39,390 nucleotides of DNA from Burkholderiales bacterium. GTDB lineage: Bacteria; Pseudomonadota; Gammaproteobacteria; Burkholderiales; WYBJ01. Below the pieces are notes generated by a model that worked only from the letters and a program-made list of their open reading frames with translations, made no database searches and was not told where the DNA came from. This document shows positions 6,982 to 14,563 of the stretch, piece by piece (positions within the stretch are counted from its first letter, which is position 1; each line of letters opens with the position of its first letter). Location of the stretch: NCBI GenBank assembly GCA_022841915.1, contig JALHQN010000031.1:1-39390 (forward strand), read 5' to 3'. A program made the position numbers and the translations under genes.

Positions 6982-8211
6982 ATGGCTGTGCGGTATCCGA
7001 AGATTATTTACGTAGAAGAAGTGATGCGCGAAGGCATGCAGATCGAGGATGCCAATATCCCGGTCGAGGCGAAAGCCGAACTGCTCAATGCGCTGTCCGA
7101 AACGGGCCTCAAGAACATCGTTGTCGGATCGTTCGTCAGCCCGAAGTACACCCCGCAGATGAAGAACATCGAAGCGGTCCTGGCGAAGTTCAAGCCCAAA
7201 GAGGGTGTCACCTACACCGCCATGATCCCGAACGACCGCGGTACCGAACGGGCCAAGGCGTTCTCGCCCCCGATCACGCTCAAGCGCGGCAAGGGCATGC
7301 CTCGCTTGATGGTGCACCAGTGCGACGTTTTCGCTCGCCGCAATTACAACCGGTCGCAGATGAAGGAAATGTCGTCTTGGGCCAAAACGGTTGCGACGGC
7401 AAAGGCCAATGGCGCGAAGGAAGCCGGCATCGGCACCAACGCTACGTTCGGCTCCAATTTCCTCGGCGACTTCTCGGTCGACGTGACGATGACCTGGCTG
7501 AAGAAGCAGCATGAACTGTGGGATGCCGCCGGCATCAAGGTCGTGTCCGTTTCCGTCGGCGACCCGATGGGCTGGACGCACCCCGCCAAGGTCGAGGAAA
7601 TCTTCGGCCGCGTGCGCGAAATGTGGCCCGACATCACCGATTTCCGCGCTCACCTGCACAACAGCCGCGGCATGGCCATCACCTCGGCCTACGCTGCGAT
7701 ACGTGCGCTGGACGATCGTCATACGCTCAGCATGGAAGGTACGCTGGGCGGCGTCGGCGGCTGCCCCTACTGCGGCAACGGTCAGGCAACCGGCATGATG
7801 GCGACTGAAGACTTCATGCACATGCTCGAAGGCATGGGCATCGAAACCGGCGTGAACCTCGACAAGCTGATCGAGTGCGCATGGATGCTCGAGGAAATCC
7901 TGGGCCGCAACGCCTGGGGACATGTTTCCCGCGCAGGCCCCCGTCCCATGACCAAGGCGCGTTTGTTCAACGCCAACGCCCCCTTCGTCGAGACTTTGCA
8001 GCAGGCCAAGCACTTCATGCTTGGGCCGAAGGCTTACGAAGGCGGCATCGTCCCATGGTCCGAGCCCATCACCAGCCCTTATCTCGAGCGCCTCGAAAAG
8101 GGCTTGCCCGTGTATGAGGTCGGCGGCAACTGGCCGTGGCAGGAAGATTTCTTCCCGAAAGTCAAAGACATCAAGGAAGCGATCGAGCAAAGCAAGGAGG
8201 CAGCTGCATGA
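6982..8211 (+). CDS. HMG-CoA lyase-like (HMGL family) acyl-CoA lyase
   Basis: A 409-residue member of the HMGL/DRE-TIM superfamily, which cleaves 3-hydroxy-acyl-CoA substrates by a metal-assisted retro-Claisen reaction. MREGMQIED (residues 15-23) matches the R-[DE]-G-x-Q-x-E active-site loop, HLHNSRG (224-230) gives the two metal-binding histidines, and GGVGGCPY (256-263) with Cys261 matches the lyase signature cysteine. It is about 90 residues longer than bacterial HMG-CoA lyases; the extra part is C-terminal and rich in Trp and Lys. The ATG follows GGGAGA. It overlaps the next gene by four bases (ATGA). Substrate is probably a 3-hydroxy-3-methyl-dicarboxylyl-CoA or similar compound made by the neighbouring hydratases; HMG-CoA itself is only one option. 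Confidence 0.85.
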   Translation: MAVRYPKIIYVEEVMREGMQIEDANIPVEAKAELLNALSETGLKNIVVGSFVSPKYTPQMKNIEAVLAKFKPKEGVTYTAMIPNDRGTERAKAFSPPITLKRGKGMPRLMVHQCDVFARRNYNRSQMKEMSSWAKTVATAKANGAKEAGIGTNATFGSNFLGDFSVDVTMTWLKKQHELWDAAGIKVVSVSVGDPMGWTHPAKVEEIFGRVREMWPDITDFRAHLHNSRGMAITSAYAAIRALDDRHTLSMEGTLGGVGGCPYCGNGQATGMMATEDFMHMLEGMGIETGVNLDKLIECAWMLEEILGRNAWGHVSRAGPRPMTKARLFNANAPFVETLQQAKHFMLGPKAYEGGIVPWSEPITSPYLERLEKGLPVYEVGGNWPWQEDFFPKVKDIKEAIEQSKEAAA

Positions 8212-8783
8212 GCAACGCACCTGCAGCAGGTGAAAGCGTCCTGACGGATGCAGTCAAGGCGGTCATCGGCGCAACCGGCGAGAAGTTCGAGGCGAGCTTC
8301 GCTTGGGGCATCGAACGTGAAGGTCTGCGGATCTTCACGCAGGCGATCATGGATCCCGATCCCCGCTACTGGGACGACGAGTTCGCCAAGACCACCAAAT
8401 TCGGAGCGGTCATCACGCCGCCGATCTATTGCACGTACATTGGCCGTCGCGCCCGTCCCGGCGCAGACGATCCGGTGACGCGCGCGTTCGAGGAGAACCC
8501 CCACTCCGACGGTATCGGCGGCGTTCGCACGCCGGAAACCCGAGGCGGGCTCCCCGACGTTCCCACCCATTTGTTGCGGATCCTGAACGGCGGCAACGAG
8601 ATCGAGCTGCTCCAGTACCCGAAGCTCGGCGACAAGATCTATCAGCAGTCGAAGTACGCCGACATCAAGGAGCGCGTGGGCAAGGACGGCACCCGCTTTC
8701 TCGTCGTGACCACCGAAATCACGTACACCAACCAGAACGGCGAGGTGCTCTGCATTCTGCGGGCCTCCCAACTCAGGCGTTGA
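8208..8783 (+). CDS. FAS1-like/MaoC N-terminal dehydratase domain protein
   Basis: 191 residues from MSNAPAAGESVL, with an ideal AAGGAGG eight bases before an ATG that overlaps the lyase stop. The core FEASFAWGIEREGLRIFTQAIMDPDPRYWDD, then FGAVITPPIYCTYIGR, is the FAS1-type dehydratase (hot-dog) domain that forms the non-catalytic or N-terminal half of MaoC enoyl-CoA hydratases. The segment RILNGGNEIELLQYPKLGDKI is also typical. Such half-hydratases pair with a second MaoC protein, which is the next gene. Predicted job: hydration of the enoyl-CoA produced by the two acyl-CoA dehydrogenases, giving the hydroxyacyl-CoA for the lyase. Confidence 0.85.
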   Translation: MSNAPAAGESVLTDAVKAVIGATGEKFEASFAWGIEREGLRIFTQAIMDPDPRYWDDEFAKTTKFGAVITPPIYCTYIGRRARPGADDPVTRAFEENPHSDGIGGVRTPETRGGLPDVPTHLLRILNGGNEIELLQYPKLGDKIYQQSKYADIKERVGKDGTRFLVVTTEITYTNQNGEVLCILRASQLRR

Positions 8784-8791
8784 GGATTGCA

Positions 8792-9292
8792 ATGACAACT
8801 GCGCAGGAACTTCGGGAGAAGAAGCAAACCTACTTCGATGACATCAGCGTCGGCCAAGACATGCCGACGCTCGTCATCGGGCCCATGACAGCCACGCACC
8901 TGTTTCGTTGGAGCGCGGCCATCGAGAACTGGCACCGGATTCACTATGATCAGAGCTTCGCGATTTATCACGAAGGTCTGCCCAACATCCTGGGCCAGGG
9001 ATCTTGGAAACAGAGCATACTGCCGCGCTACCTCAAGGATCTGTGCCTGCCCGACGGCTGGCCGTGGAAGGTGAGCTTTCAGCACCGCGCCATGATCGTG
9101 CCCGGAGATACCATTACCGTCTGGGCCAAGGTGACGAACAAGTACGAGAAAGACGGCTTGGGCTTCATCGACATGGATTGCGGGATGCGTCTGCATTACG
9201 GCGCGGAAAGCTGCCCTGGAAAGGCGACCATCGTGTTGCCCATCCGCGGCGGCAAGGCGATTCCCTATCCTTTCGTGCCCCCGGCGAAATAG
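8792..9292 (+). CDS. MaoC-like enoyl-CoA hydratase, second half
   Basis: 166 residues with a single hot-dog domain: YFDDISVGQDMPTLVIGPMT (residues 14-33) is the usual MaoC opening, and RWSAAIENWHRIHYDQSFA (39-57) carries the hydratase motif with His48, His51 and Asp53 in place of the D-x4-H of classical R-hydratases. VPGDTITVWAKVTNKYEKD (103-121) is the conserved beta-strand region. It begins nine bases after the FAS1-like partner, with GAGG upstream. I infer a heteromeric hydratase made of the two proteins, comparable to ChsH1-ChsH2 of steroid degradation. Confidence 0.85.
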   Translation: MTTAQELREKKQTYFDDISVGQDMPTLVIGPMTATHLFRWSAAIENWHRIHYDQSFAIYHEGLPNILGQGSWKQSILPRYLKDLCLPDGWPWKVSFQHRAMIVPGDTITVWAKVTNKYEKDGLGFIDMDCGMRLHYGAESCPGKATIVLPIRGGKAIPYPFVPPAK

Positions 9293-9325
9293 TCGGGCGT
9301 CGAAGCCAACTGAAGAGGAAACAGA

Positions 9326-9595
9326 ATGGCACGTTTCATTGCGATAGGAAAAGTGGCGGGCTGGGACAACCTGGAGAAGTTCACCGCCGACCTGAAATCG
9401 ACCGAGAAATGGCGTATCGACGCGCGCACGACGATCACGACCGTCTTCGCCCTCGAAGATGGCCGCATGATTGCCGAATGTCATACGCCCGACAAGGCAG
9501 AGTTCGAAGCCTGGCTGAAGAAGGTCGGCTTCGCCGTGGAAAGCCTCACGCAGATGAAGCATATCGCCAAGGCTGGCGATATCTGGAAGTGCTGA
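9326..9595 (+). CDS. Small conserved-looking protein of unknown function in the lyase operon
   Basis: 89 residues, MARFIAIGKVAGWDNLEKF onward, with a good AGAGGAAAC ribosome site. The pattern of short beta strands and amphipathic helices (FIAIGKV, RTTITTVFALEDGRMIAECHT, EAWLKKVGFAVESLTQM) suggests a ferredoxin-like alpha-beta barrel of the kind found in small dimeric enzymes or binding proteins. No catalytic motif is recognised. It is last in the plus operon and ends four bases before the stop of the convergent regulator gene. Confidence 0.7.
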   Translation: MARFIAIGKVAGWDNLEKFTADLKSTEKWRIDARTTITTVFALEDGRMIAECHTPDKAEFEAWLKKVGFAVESLTQMKHIAKAGDIWKC

Positions 9596-9599
9596 TGCG

Positions 9600-10265
9600 T
9601 TAGGCCAAATCGCCGCCCGAGCGCAGCTGGATCACGTGCTTCAGGGCGGCCATCGCGTCTTGGTGGTAGCGCTTCATCGCCGCCGAGGCGCGATCCGCGG
9701 AGCCTTCGCAGATCGCATCCACCGCCGCTTCCAACTCCTTTCGGATGCCGTGAGCCCGATCGGGCACCATCACTGAGCTGTACCAAAAGCGTATCAGCTT
9801 CGTATTCAGCGTCGCCAGCACGTGCGCGATGGTTTCCTGCCCGGCAATCCGCCACATCTCCTCGCGAATCTTGCGCGAACTGCGCCCGACCGCCATAGGG
9901 TTGCCTTTGGCAAGTGCTTCCTTCATCTCCTTGAGCAAGGACTTCAACCGCGCCTTGTCTGCCTTCGTGGCACGAGCCACTGTCTGCCGCACCAGATAGG
10001 GCTCGAGCACTCCGCGCGTCTCGAAGATCTCCATCGCCTCGTCTTCGCTCACCATCCGAACATACGCACCGCGATAGCGTTCGATGGATACGAGGCCGTC
10101 ATGCTCGAGTCGGGCGAGCACCCGACGAATCCGGGCACGATTGGAGTTCAAGCTCTCAGCCAGGTCGGTCTCGACCAGCCGCTGCTTGGGATGCAATTCG
10201 CCACGCAGGATCTTGTCCCGAAGGACATCGTACTCGTCGAGCACTTGCTTTTTGGCGGGAGGCAT
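9600..10265 (-). CDS. GntR-family transcriptional regulator, FCD subgroup
   Basis: 221 residues. A winged helix-turn-helix occupies about residues 8-72 (LRDKILRGELHPKQRLVETDLAE-type start, then SNRARIRRVLARLEHDGLVSIE). An all-helical FCD ligand-binding domain covers about 80-215, including FETRGVLEPYLVRQTV. FCD regulators usually bind carboxylic acids or CoA-pathway metabolites and control adjacent catabolic operons. The helix-turn-helix has SNRARIRRVLARLE where many members have SRTPVREAL, a noticeable variation. It is convergent with the lyase operon and the only regulator in the catabolic block, so control of these operons is a reasonable inference. Confidence 0.88.
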   Translation of the reverse strand: MPPAKKQVLDEYDVLRDKILRGELHPKQRLVETDLAESLNSNRARIRRVLARLEHDGLVSIERYRGAYVRMVSEDEAMEIFETRGVLEPYLVRQTVARATKADKARLKSLLKEMKEALAKGNPMAVGRSSRKIREEMWRIAGQETIAHVLATLNTKLIRFWYSSVMVPDRAHGIRKELEAAVDAICEGSADRASAAMKRYHQDAMAALKHVIQLRSGGDLA

Positions 10266-10799
10266 GGCACGCGGATTATTGCATGACTGCCTCCGCGATG
10301 TCCAAAGCCCACCCTGCTCGTCGACGAGGCGTTCTGCTCCCGCTCAAGAATGCGGAATCCAAGCAGTGAGAATGCGCATGGCATCCGCGAGCGCCATGCC
10401 CCGACACCCAGGCTGCCCCCCTCTCCTTTCAACGCAAAGATCGATAGAAGAGCACACTTCGTCATCCGAGATCGATTCGACACATCGGCGACAATGGCCA
10501 ACGCTGCAACGCACGGATTCTGCGCACCCTGCTCGAGCCAGGCGAGGAAGCGCTAGACTTCGCTCTCTGCGCCCGACACATCGACTTCGATGTGCGGGGT
10601 CGCGCCAACGCCCAGGCTTTCGGTTCGTCGACATGAGCGCGGATGCGTCAACGCAACGAACAGCACAGCCGTTGAATCTAGCATGCGTCGGTGGCGCGCT
10701 CGAGCGGGCGCAACTCGATCAGCGCACGTTGATGCTGGTCAATGGATCCCATAGCCATCGCGGTACGCTGCGTTTGGCCCTAGCCCAGGAGAATTGCTC
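10266..10799. other. Intergenic region without a recognisable gene
   Basis: About 530 bases between the divergent GntR regulator and the lipoprotein gene. Short open frames exist on both strands, none with a recognisable domain or good ribosome site. It should carry promoters for both flanking genes, but I cannot point to a strong one. Confidence 0.45.
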
Positions 10800-11270
10800 A
10801 TGAATCGTGCGCTCATCGCTTTCGCCGTAACTGCCTCGATGCTTGCGGCCGGCTGTGCCGATATGGGGGGCTTCGGTGGCGGCCCGCGCTATGGTGAGAC
10901 AGCCCCAGCCACCGAGACTGCCGCTGCCCGCTACGGCAGCATTGTCGGGATCGAAATCATCAAGATCGATCCTCAGTACAAACTGGGCATCGGGACGGCC
11001 GTCGGCGCCGTCGCCGGAGGTTTGCTGGGCTCGCAAATCGGCAGCGGCAGAGGAAGTACCGCGGCTGCGGTCGCGGGTGCCGCTGTAGGTGCGGCGGCAG
11101 GTACGGTGGCCGAAAGCAAGCTTCAGCGCAACGACGCGCAAAACGTGACGGTGCGGATGCGCACGGGTGGTCAGGTGACGATCATCCAGCCTGTCGATAC
11201 CCGTTTGACCACCGGAATGAACGTGCGCATCGAAGGCAGCGGCGAGACCGCCCGGGTCGTGCCCCGGTAA
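10800..11270 (+). CDS. Glycine-zipper 2TM outer-membrane lipoprotein (SlyB/Pcp-like)
   Basis: 156 residues with a lipoprotein signal: MNRALIAFAVTASMLAAGC, lipobox LAAGC with the acylated Cys at residue 19. The middle, about residues 60-100, is a Gly/Ala-rich double zipper (GTAVGAVAGGLLGSQIG, then AAAVAGAAVGAAAGTVAE) typical of the SlyB/OsmB-type family. A C-terminal beta domain (VTVRMRTGGQVTIIQPVDT) completes the fold. The ATG at 10800 is preferred over the in-frame TTG at 10794 because AGGAGA lies at the right distance. Probably attached to the outer membrane and involved in envelope integrity. It stands alone, transcribed toward the histidine phosphatase gene. Confidence 0.88.
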   Translation: MNRALIAFAVTASMLAAGCADMGGFGGGPRYGETAPATETAAARYGSIVGIEIIKIDPQYKLGIGTAVGAVAGGLLGSQIGSGRGSTAAAVAGAAVGAAAGTVAESKLQRNDAQNVTVRMRTGGQVTIIQPVDTRLTTGMNVRIEGSGETARVVPR

Positions 11271-11597
11271 GCTGTCGCTTTCGGCTGCCCGTCCGGCTCC
11301 AGGGGCGGGCTCCGGGAGCACACAACACTGTTGGCTTCAATCGTCGGCGCCGCGGAGTCGCGCAATCGGCAGTGCGTCCACCGACCTTCCGGACGACCCG
11401 AGGAGGCGATGCCTTCGAAACCTGCACGTCAATCGTGTGTCACTTCCAACTCGTGGCAACGCGTCGAGTTATCGATCGCGTCGTGTGTCCCTTCGGGCAA
11501 AGCAGATCGCTGCCTCTGACAAAGCCGCGTATGGTTCCAAAATCGTCCCGATGAAGCGGTTCTCAGCGAGCCTGCCGCCGATCGACAAGAGGTCGCC
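11271..11597. other. Intergenic region, no gene seen
   Basis: About 330 bases between two plus-strand genes. Frames are open for short stretches only by virtue of high GC. No strong hairpin or promoter stands out. Confidence 0.4.
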
Positions 11598-12173
11598 ATG
11601 TCAGTCCGCCCCCGCCTGAAGAGGCTAGCAATCGGATGCGTGCTCGCGCTCCTTGGCTTGCATGCCTACGCCGACGAAGCCGCTCTTTGGCAAGCGATGC
11701 GCAAGCCTGGGCACGCGGTATTGATCAGGCACGCCACGGCACCCGGCACCGGAGATCCCTCCAACTTCAAACTCGATGACTGCGCCACGCAGCGAAATCT
11801 TTCCGAAGCAGGCCGGCACGAAGCGCAGCGCCTGGGGGAACGACTTCGTCTGAACGGGCTAGGAACGGCCCGGGTCTACAGCAGTCGCTGGTGTCGCTGT
11901 GCCGATACTGCGCGGTTACTCGGCTTGGGAGTGGTCGAGAAGTTGCCGCTGCTCGACTCGTTCTTCGCGCGCCCGGAAAACGGTCAGGACCAAACTCGCA
12001 GGCTGCGGTCTTGGCTGCAACAACATGCCGCGACTTCGCCGCTCGTCCTGGTCACCCACCAGGTGAACATTACGGCGCTGACCGGCGTTTTCCCGGCGCA
12101 AGGCGAGATCGTCGTCGTCGCTATCCTCCCAACCGGGCAAATCCGAGTCGCCGGCAGGATAGCCCCGTACTGA
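11598..12173 (+). CDS. Secreted histidine phosphatase-family protein
   Basis: 191 residues with a signal peptide (MSVRPRLKRLAIGCVLALLGLHAYA, cleavage near residue 25). The histidine phosphatase core is clear: VLIRHATAPG with the phospho-accepting His, then RNLSEAGRHEAQRLGERLR, the second active-site arginine in YSSRWCRCADTARLLG, and the distal His in LVTHQVNITALTG. Members of this short periplasmic branch remove phosphate from unknown small molecules or proteins; some may be sugar-phosphate or AmpC-like phosphatases. The cysteines around SRWCRCADT are usual for this branch. Not obviously in an operon with its neighbours. Confidence 0.88.
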   Translation: MSVRPRLKRLAIGCVLALLGLHAYADEAALWQAMRKPGHAVLIRHATAPGTGDPSNFKLDDCATQRNLSEAGRHEAQRLGERLRLNGLGTARVYSSRWCRCADTARLLGLGVVEKLPLLDSFFARPENGQDQTRRLRSWLQQHAATSPLVLVTHQVNITALTGVFPAQGEIVVVAILPTGQIRVAGRIAPY

Positions 12174-12269
12174 TCGAGTCTGAACGCCGCTGCTCCGCTC
12201 CAATAGTCAGCGTCGAAGGCACGTCGCCGCCGACTTCCCTTCCGCCACCGACGTCTGTCACATCTACGG

Positions 12270-12509
12270 TCAATCGGCCAGAGGATCGAAATCCTGTTCG
12301 ATCCTCGCATCTTCCCGCTTCATTCGTTCAAGGATACGTCGCGTGAAGCCATCGTCGGGCGTGCTGTTGCCCCGCAGGGAATCGCCGATCAACCCATACA
12401 CCGTGTAACGATCGCGGCTAAGGGCGTCGCTGGCCACCTCCGCGAGCACCGGTTTCACCAGTGCATCGTCGAGCTGGCCATCGAGCAGTTGGGATACGTT
12501 GAGCGACAT
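12270..12509 (-). CDS. RseA/MucA N-terminal-domain-like anti-sigma factor, short soluble form
   Basis: 79 residues from MSLNVSQLLDGQLDD. The pattern S-x-LLDGQLDD, then RYTVYGLIGDSLRG, matches the N-terminal sigma-binding domain of RseA/MucA (there SALMDGEL and YHLIRDSMRG). Full RseA proteins are about 190-220 residues and have a membrane helix and periplasmic domain; this one stops after the first domain with the charged tail MKREDARIEQDFDPLAD. The ATG has AGGAGG eight bases upstream; a GTG nine bases earlier is less likely. It starts directly after the sigma-factor stop, so both are co-expressed. I infer a soluble anti-sigma partner not controlled by regulated membrane proteolysis. A 10-bp inverted repeat lies inside its 3' end. 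Confidence 0.75.
   Translation of the reverse strand: MSLNVSQLLDGQLDDALVKPVLAEVASDALSRDRYTVYGLIGDSLRGNSTPDDGFTRRILERMKREDARIEQDFDPLAD
12281..12306. repeat. 10-bp inverted repeat within the anti-sigma-like gene
   Basis: GAGGATCGAA (12281-12290), a 6-base loop, then TTCGATCCTC (12297-12306). A strong hairpin near the 3' end of the coding region with no T-run on either side; possibly an attenuating or mRNA-protecting structure, possibly chance. Confidence 0.5.
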
Positions 12510-12511
12510 AG

Positions 12512-13108
12512 TCACCACCTCCTGTCGCGCACCGGCCCGACCACGGGCTCCAGGCGCTTGGCAATGAACTCACGCGCGCGAAAAATTCGGGTACGCACGG
12601 TGCCTATGGGAATCTGCAGCATCTGGGCGATTTCCTTGTAGGGCTTGCCCTCGACCTCGTAGAGCACGAGTGCCTCGGCAAGCTCGGGCTGCAGGCGCTT
12701 CATCGCTGCCTCGACCGTCTCTGCAATCTGCTTGGCAAGCAGGCTGCGCTCGGGATCCTCGTGATCGCTGCCCACGGTCTCGTCGAATTCGGGTCGATCC
12801 TCGCTGCTCGTGTCGTCGTGCAGCACGATGTGCTTGGGCTGACGGGTCACGAAATTGAACGACGTGTTGCGAGCGATCTGGTAGATCCAGGTGTAAAAGG
12901 AGCTGTCGCCCTTGAATGACGCGAGGCCGCGATAAGCCTTGATGAAGACATCTTGAACGACGTCCTCCACGTCACTCGCGCGCTTCACCCAGCGGGTGAC
13001 ATGGCGGGCGACGCGACGCTGGTACTTAACCACCAGCGCTTCGAACGCGCGTGCATCGCCGAGCTGCGCGAGGCGTACGAGTTCTCGATCGGGATCGGGG
13101 GCATTCAT
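12512..13108 (-). CDS. rpoE: RNA polymerase sigma factor, RpoE type (ECF)
   Basis: 198 residues, close to the usual 190-200 of RpoE. Region 2 includes AFEALVVKYQRRVARHVTRWV, DVEDVVQDVFIKAYRGLASF and SSFYTWIYQIARNT; region 4 includes LQPELAEALVLYEVEGKPYKEIAQML and the recognition segment IPIGTVRTRIFRAREFI. These are strongly RpoE-like. The ATG encoding MNAPDPDREL is chosen by family length; the frame is open further upstream. No clear ribosome site precedes it; a candidate promoter would give an almost leaderless mRNA. It would direct transcription of envelope-stress genes. It is followed directly by the short RseA-like gene; rseB and a degP-type protease, usual in this operon, are absent. Confidence 0.88.
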   Translation of the reverse strand: MNAPDPDRELVRLAQLGDARAFEALVVKYQRRVARHVTRWVKRASDVEDVVQDVFIKAYRGLASFKGDSSFYTWIYQIARNTSFNFVTRQPKHIVLHDDTSSEDRPEFDETVGSDHEDPERSLLAKQIAETVEAAMKRLQPELAEALVLYEVEGKPYKEIAQMLQIPIGTVRTRIFRAREFIAKRLEPVVGPVRDRRW

Positions 13109-13117
13109 TGAAAAGGC

Positions 13118-13146
13118 AGAATACCTAGGCTCGGGAGCTTGTGCAA
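13118..13146 (-). promoter_or_regulatory. Weak candidate promoter of the sigma-factor gene
   Basis: On the minus strand TTGCAC (13141-13146) and TATTCT (13118-13123) are 17 bases apart. Transcription would begin only about 3 bases before the ATG at 13108. No better autoregulated RpoE-type promoter could be pointed out. Confidence 0.22.
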
Positions 13147-13320
13147 TTGCGGCATTCGGCTCGGGTGGCGCGCAGGCGATCATGATTGTCGTCTCGTAGG
13201 GTCGGTATGAAACCAAGGCCGCGGTTCAGGGTCACTCGTTGCGGCGGAAGAAGAATGACCTGCCCTTATCACGACCCAGGCCAGCCCGGCCGGTTTCATC
13301 CTTCTGCGCTGGAGCAAGCC

Positions 13321-13713
13321 ATGATTCCAAGTCAAATCCCGCCCCAATCCGAAAGCTACGTCATGGAAGATGATCGCTACGTGCTCTACGTCGGCAACTC
13401 GCGCCTGCTTTCGACAGACGCCATCGCCGTTCTGGTCGACACGCGCCTGGGCATGATCATCACGCACGGAGATCCGGAATCGGTCCGCCGGGAGCTCGAC
13501 GAAATGCGGGAGATTCTGCGCACCTCGCGCGCACCCCAGTACGAAGAGGACTGGCTGCTGCTCGAAGGGCGCCCCGATATCCAATGGCTCAATATTGCCC
13601 TGAGTTCACCTGCCCCACTCGTCGGCCTGGAGCGAGCGTTCGCGGGGAAGTCGATGCGTAGTGCCGCCGATCTCACTCGTCGCCTGCTCGAGCGGGTCTC
13701 GCGTCGATACTGA
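13321..13713 (+). CDS. Hypothetical protein, 130 residues
   Basis: Starts MIPSQIPPQSESYVMED, with GGAG seven bases before the ATG; an in-frame ATG at 13258 is possible but its extension is low in family character. The body has an alpha/beta appearance (DDRYVLYVGNSRLLSTDAIAVLVDTRLG, then GDPESVRRELDEMREILRT) and a C-terminal helical tail (MRSAADLTRRLLERVSRRY). No signal peptide or membrane helix, so likely cytoplasmic. I do not recognise the family. It is divergent from the sigma-factor gene, so it could be linked to the same stress response, but this is only positional. Confidence 0.65.
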   Translation: MIPSQIPPQSESYVMEDDRYVLYVGNSRLLSTDAIAVLVDTRLGMIITHGDPESVRRELDEMREILRTSRAPQYEEDWLLLEGRPDIQWLNIALSSPAPLVGLERAFAGKSMRSAADLTRRLLERVSRRY

Positions 13714-13769
13714 GCGGTTCCGATTACGCACGCATGAGACAGCCGCCCGACACCACGCCGACGCCACGT

Positions 13770-13802
13770 AAAAAAAAGAGGAGTCGGTCTCCCGACTCCT
13801 CT
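13770..13802 (-). terminator. Intrinsic terminator of the fasciclin gene
   Basis: A perfect 11-bp stem (AGAGGAGTCGG at 13777-13787 with its complement at 13792-13802), loop TCTC, followed on the minus strand by a run of eight T (13770-13777). It lies between the convergent genes ending at 13713 and 13822. Confidence 0.9.
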
Positions 13803-13821
13803 GCTCCAACTAGCTGCCGGA

Positions 13822-14340
13822 TCAGTTCGGCAGGATCACCGTGTCGATTGCATGGATCACACCGTTGCTTGCCATCACATCCGTCTTGATGACTTTGGCA
13901 TCATTGACACTTACACCGCCCGCGGTCGCCTTGATATTGAGGGACTGCCCCTGGACTGTCTTGACGCTCCCGGTCTTGACGTCCGCAGCGACGACCTTGC
14001 CGGGCACCACGTGGTAGGTCAACACCTTGGTGAGGGCCGCTTTATCGGCGAGAAGTGCGTTCAGCTTGTCGGCGGGGATCTTCGCGAACGCCGCATCGGT
14101 CGGCGCGAACACGGTAAACGGCCCGGGCCCTTTCAGGGTCTCGATCAACCCTGCAGCGGTCAGCGCTTTGGCAAGCGTGGAGAATTGGCCGGCGCCCACG
14201 GCGGTATCCACGATGTCGCCCTTGGCAGCAGGCGCCGTGCGCGCTCCGGTGGCGTAACCCTGCGCCAGAGCGGAACCCATGGCCAAGGACAATCCAACAG
14301 CGGTCAAGGCCGCCACGATAACGGTTCTGACTTTGTACAT
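13822..14340 (-). CDS. Secreted fasciclin (FAS1) domain protein
   Basis: 172 residues with a signal peptide ([26 protein letters not shown]; cleavage near residue 26-27). A single FAS1 domain follows: [20 protein letters not shown]1 box [13 protein letters not shown], the YHVVPGKV segment, and H2 box [14 protein letters not shown] at the very end. Such proteins are periplasmic or extracellular adhesion-type domains; some bind polymers or cell surfaces. The ATG at 14340 has AGGAG seven bases upstream and gives a proper signal peptide; an upstream in-frame start would not. A strong terminator follows. Monocistronic. Confidence 0.9.
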   Translation of the reverse strand: MYKVRTVIVAALTAVGLSLAMGSALAQGYATGARTAPAAKGDIVDTAVGAGQFSTLAKALTAAGLIETLKGPGPFTVFAPTDAAFAKIPADKLNALLADKAALTKVLTYHVVPGKVVAADVKTGSVKTVQGQSLNIKATAGGVSVNDAKVIKTDVMASNGVIHAIDTVILPN

Positions 14341-14563
14341 GCCTGACTCCTGACGTTGAAAGTTCGGTGAGTGCGGCAACATTGCGCGCTATCGCACACC
14401 AAAGTGGGAGTGAACGATGCGGCGCCTTGAAGCCCACCCGCACCGAGACCCGCTCGGCACGCCGCGAGTTTCAGCCAGTTTCGATGGCACGCCTTCGACA
14501 CGATCGACTGTATGGGGTAGCCTCGCCCCAAGATCGAAAATGCACACGATCGCGAAACGAGCC

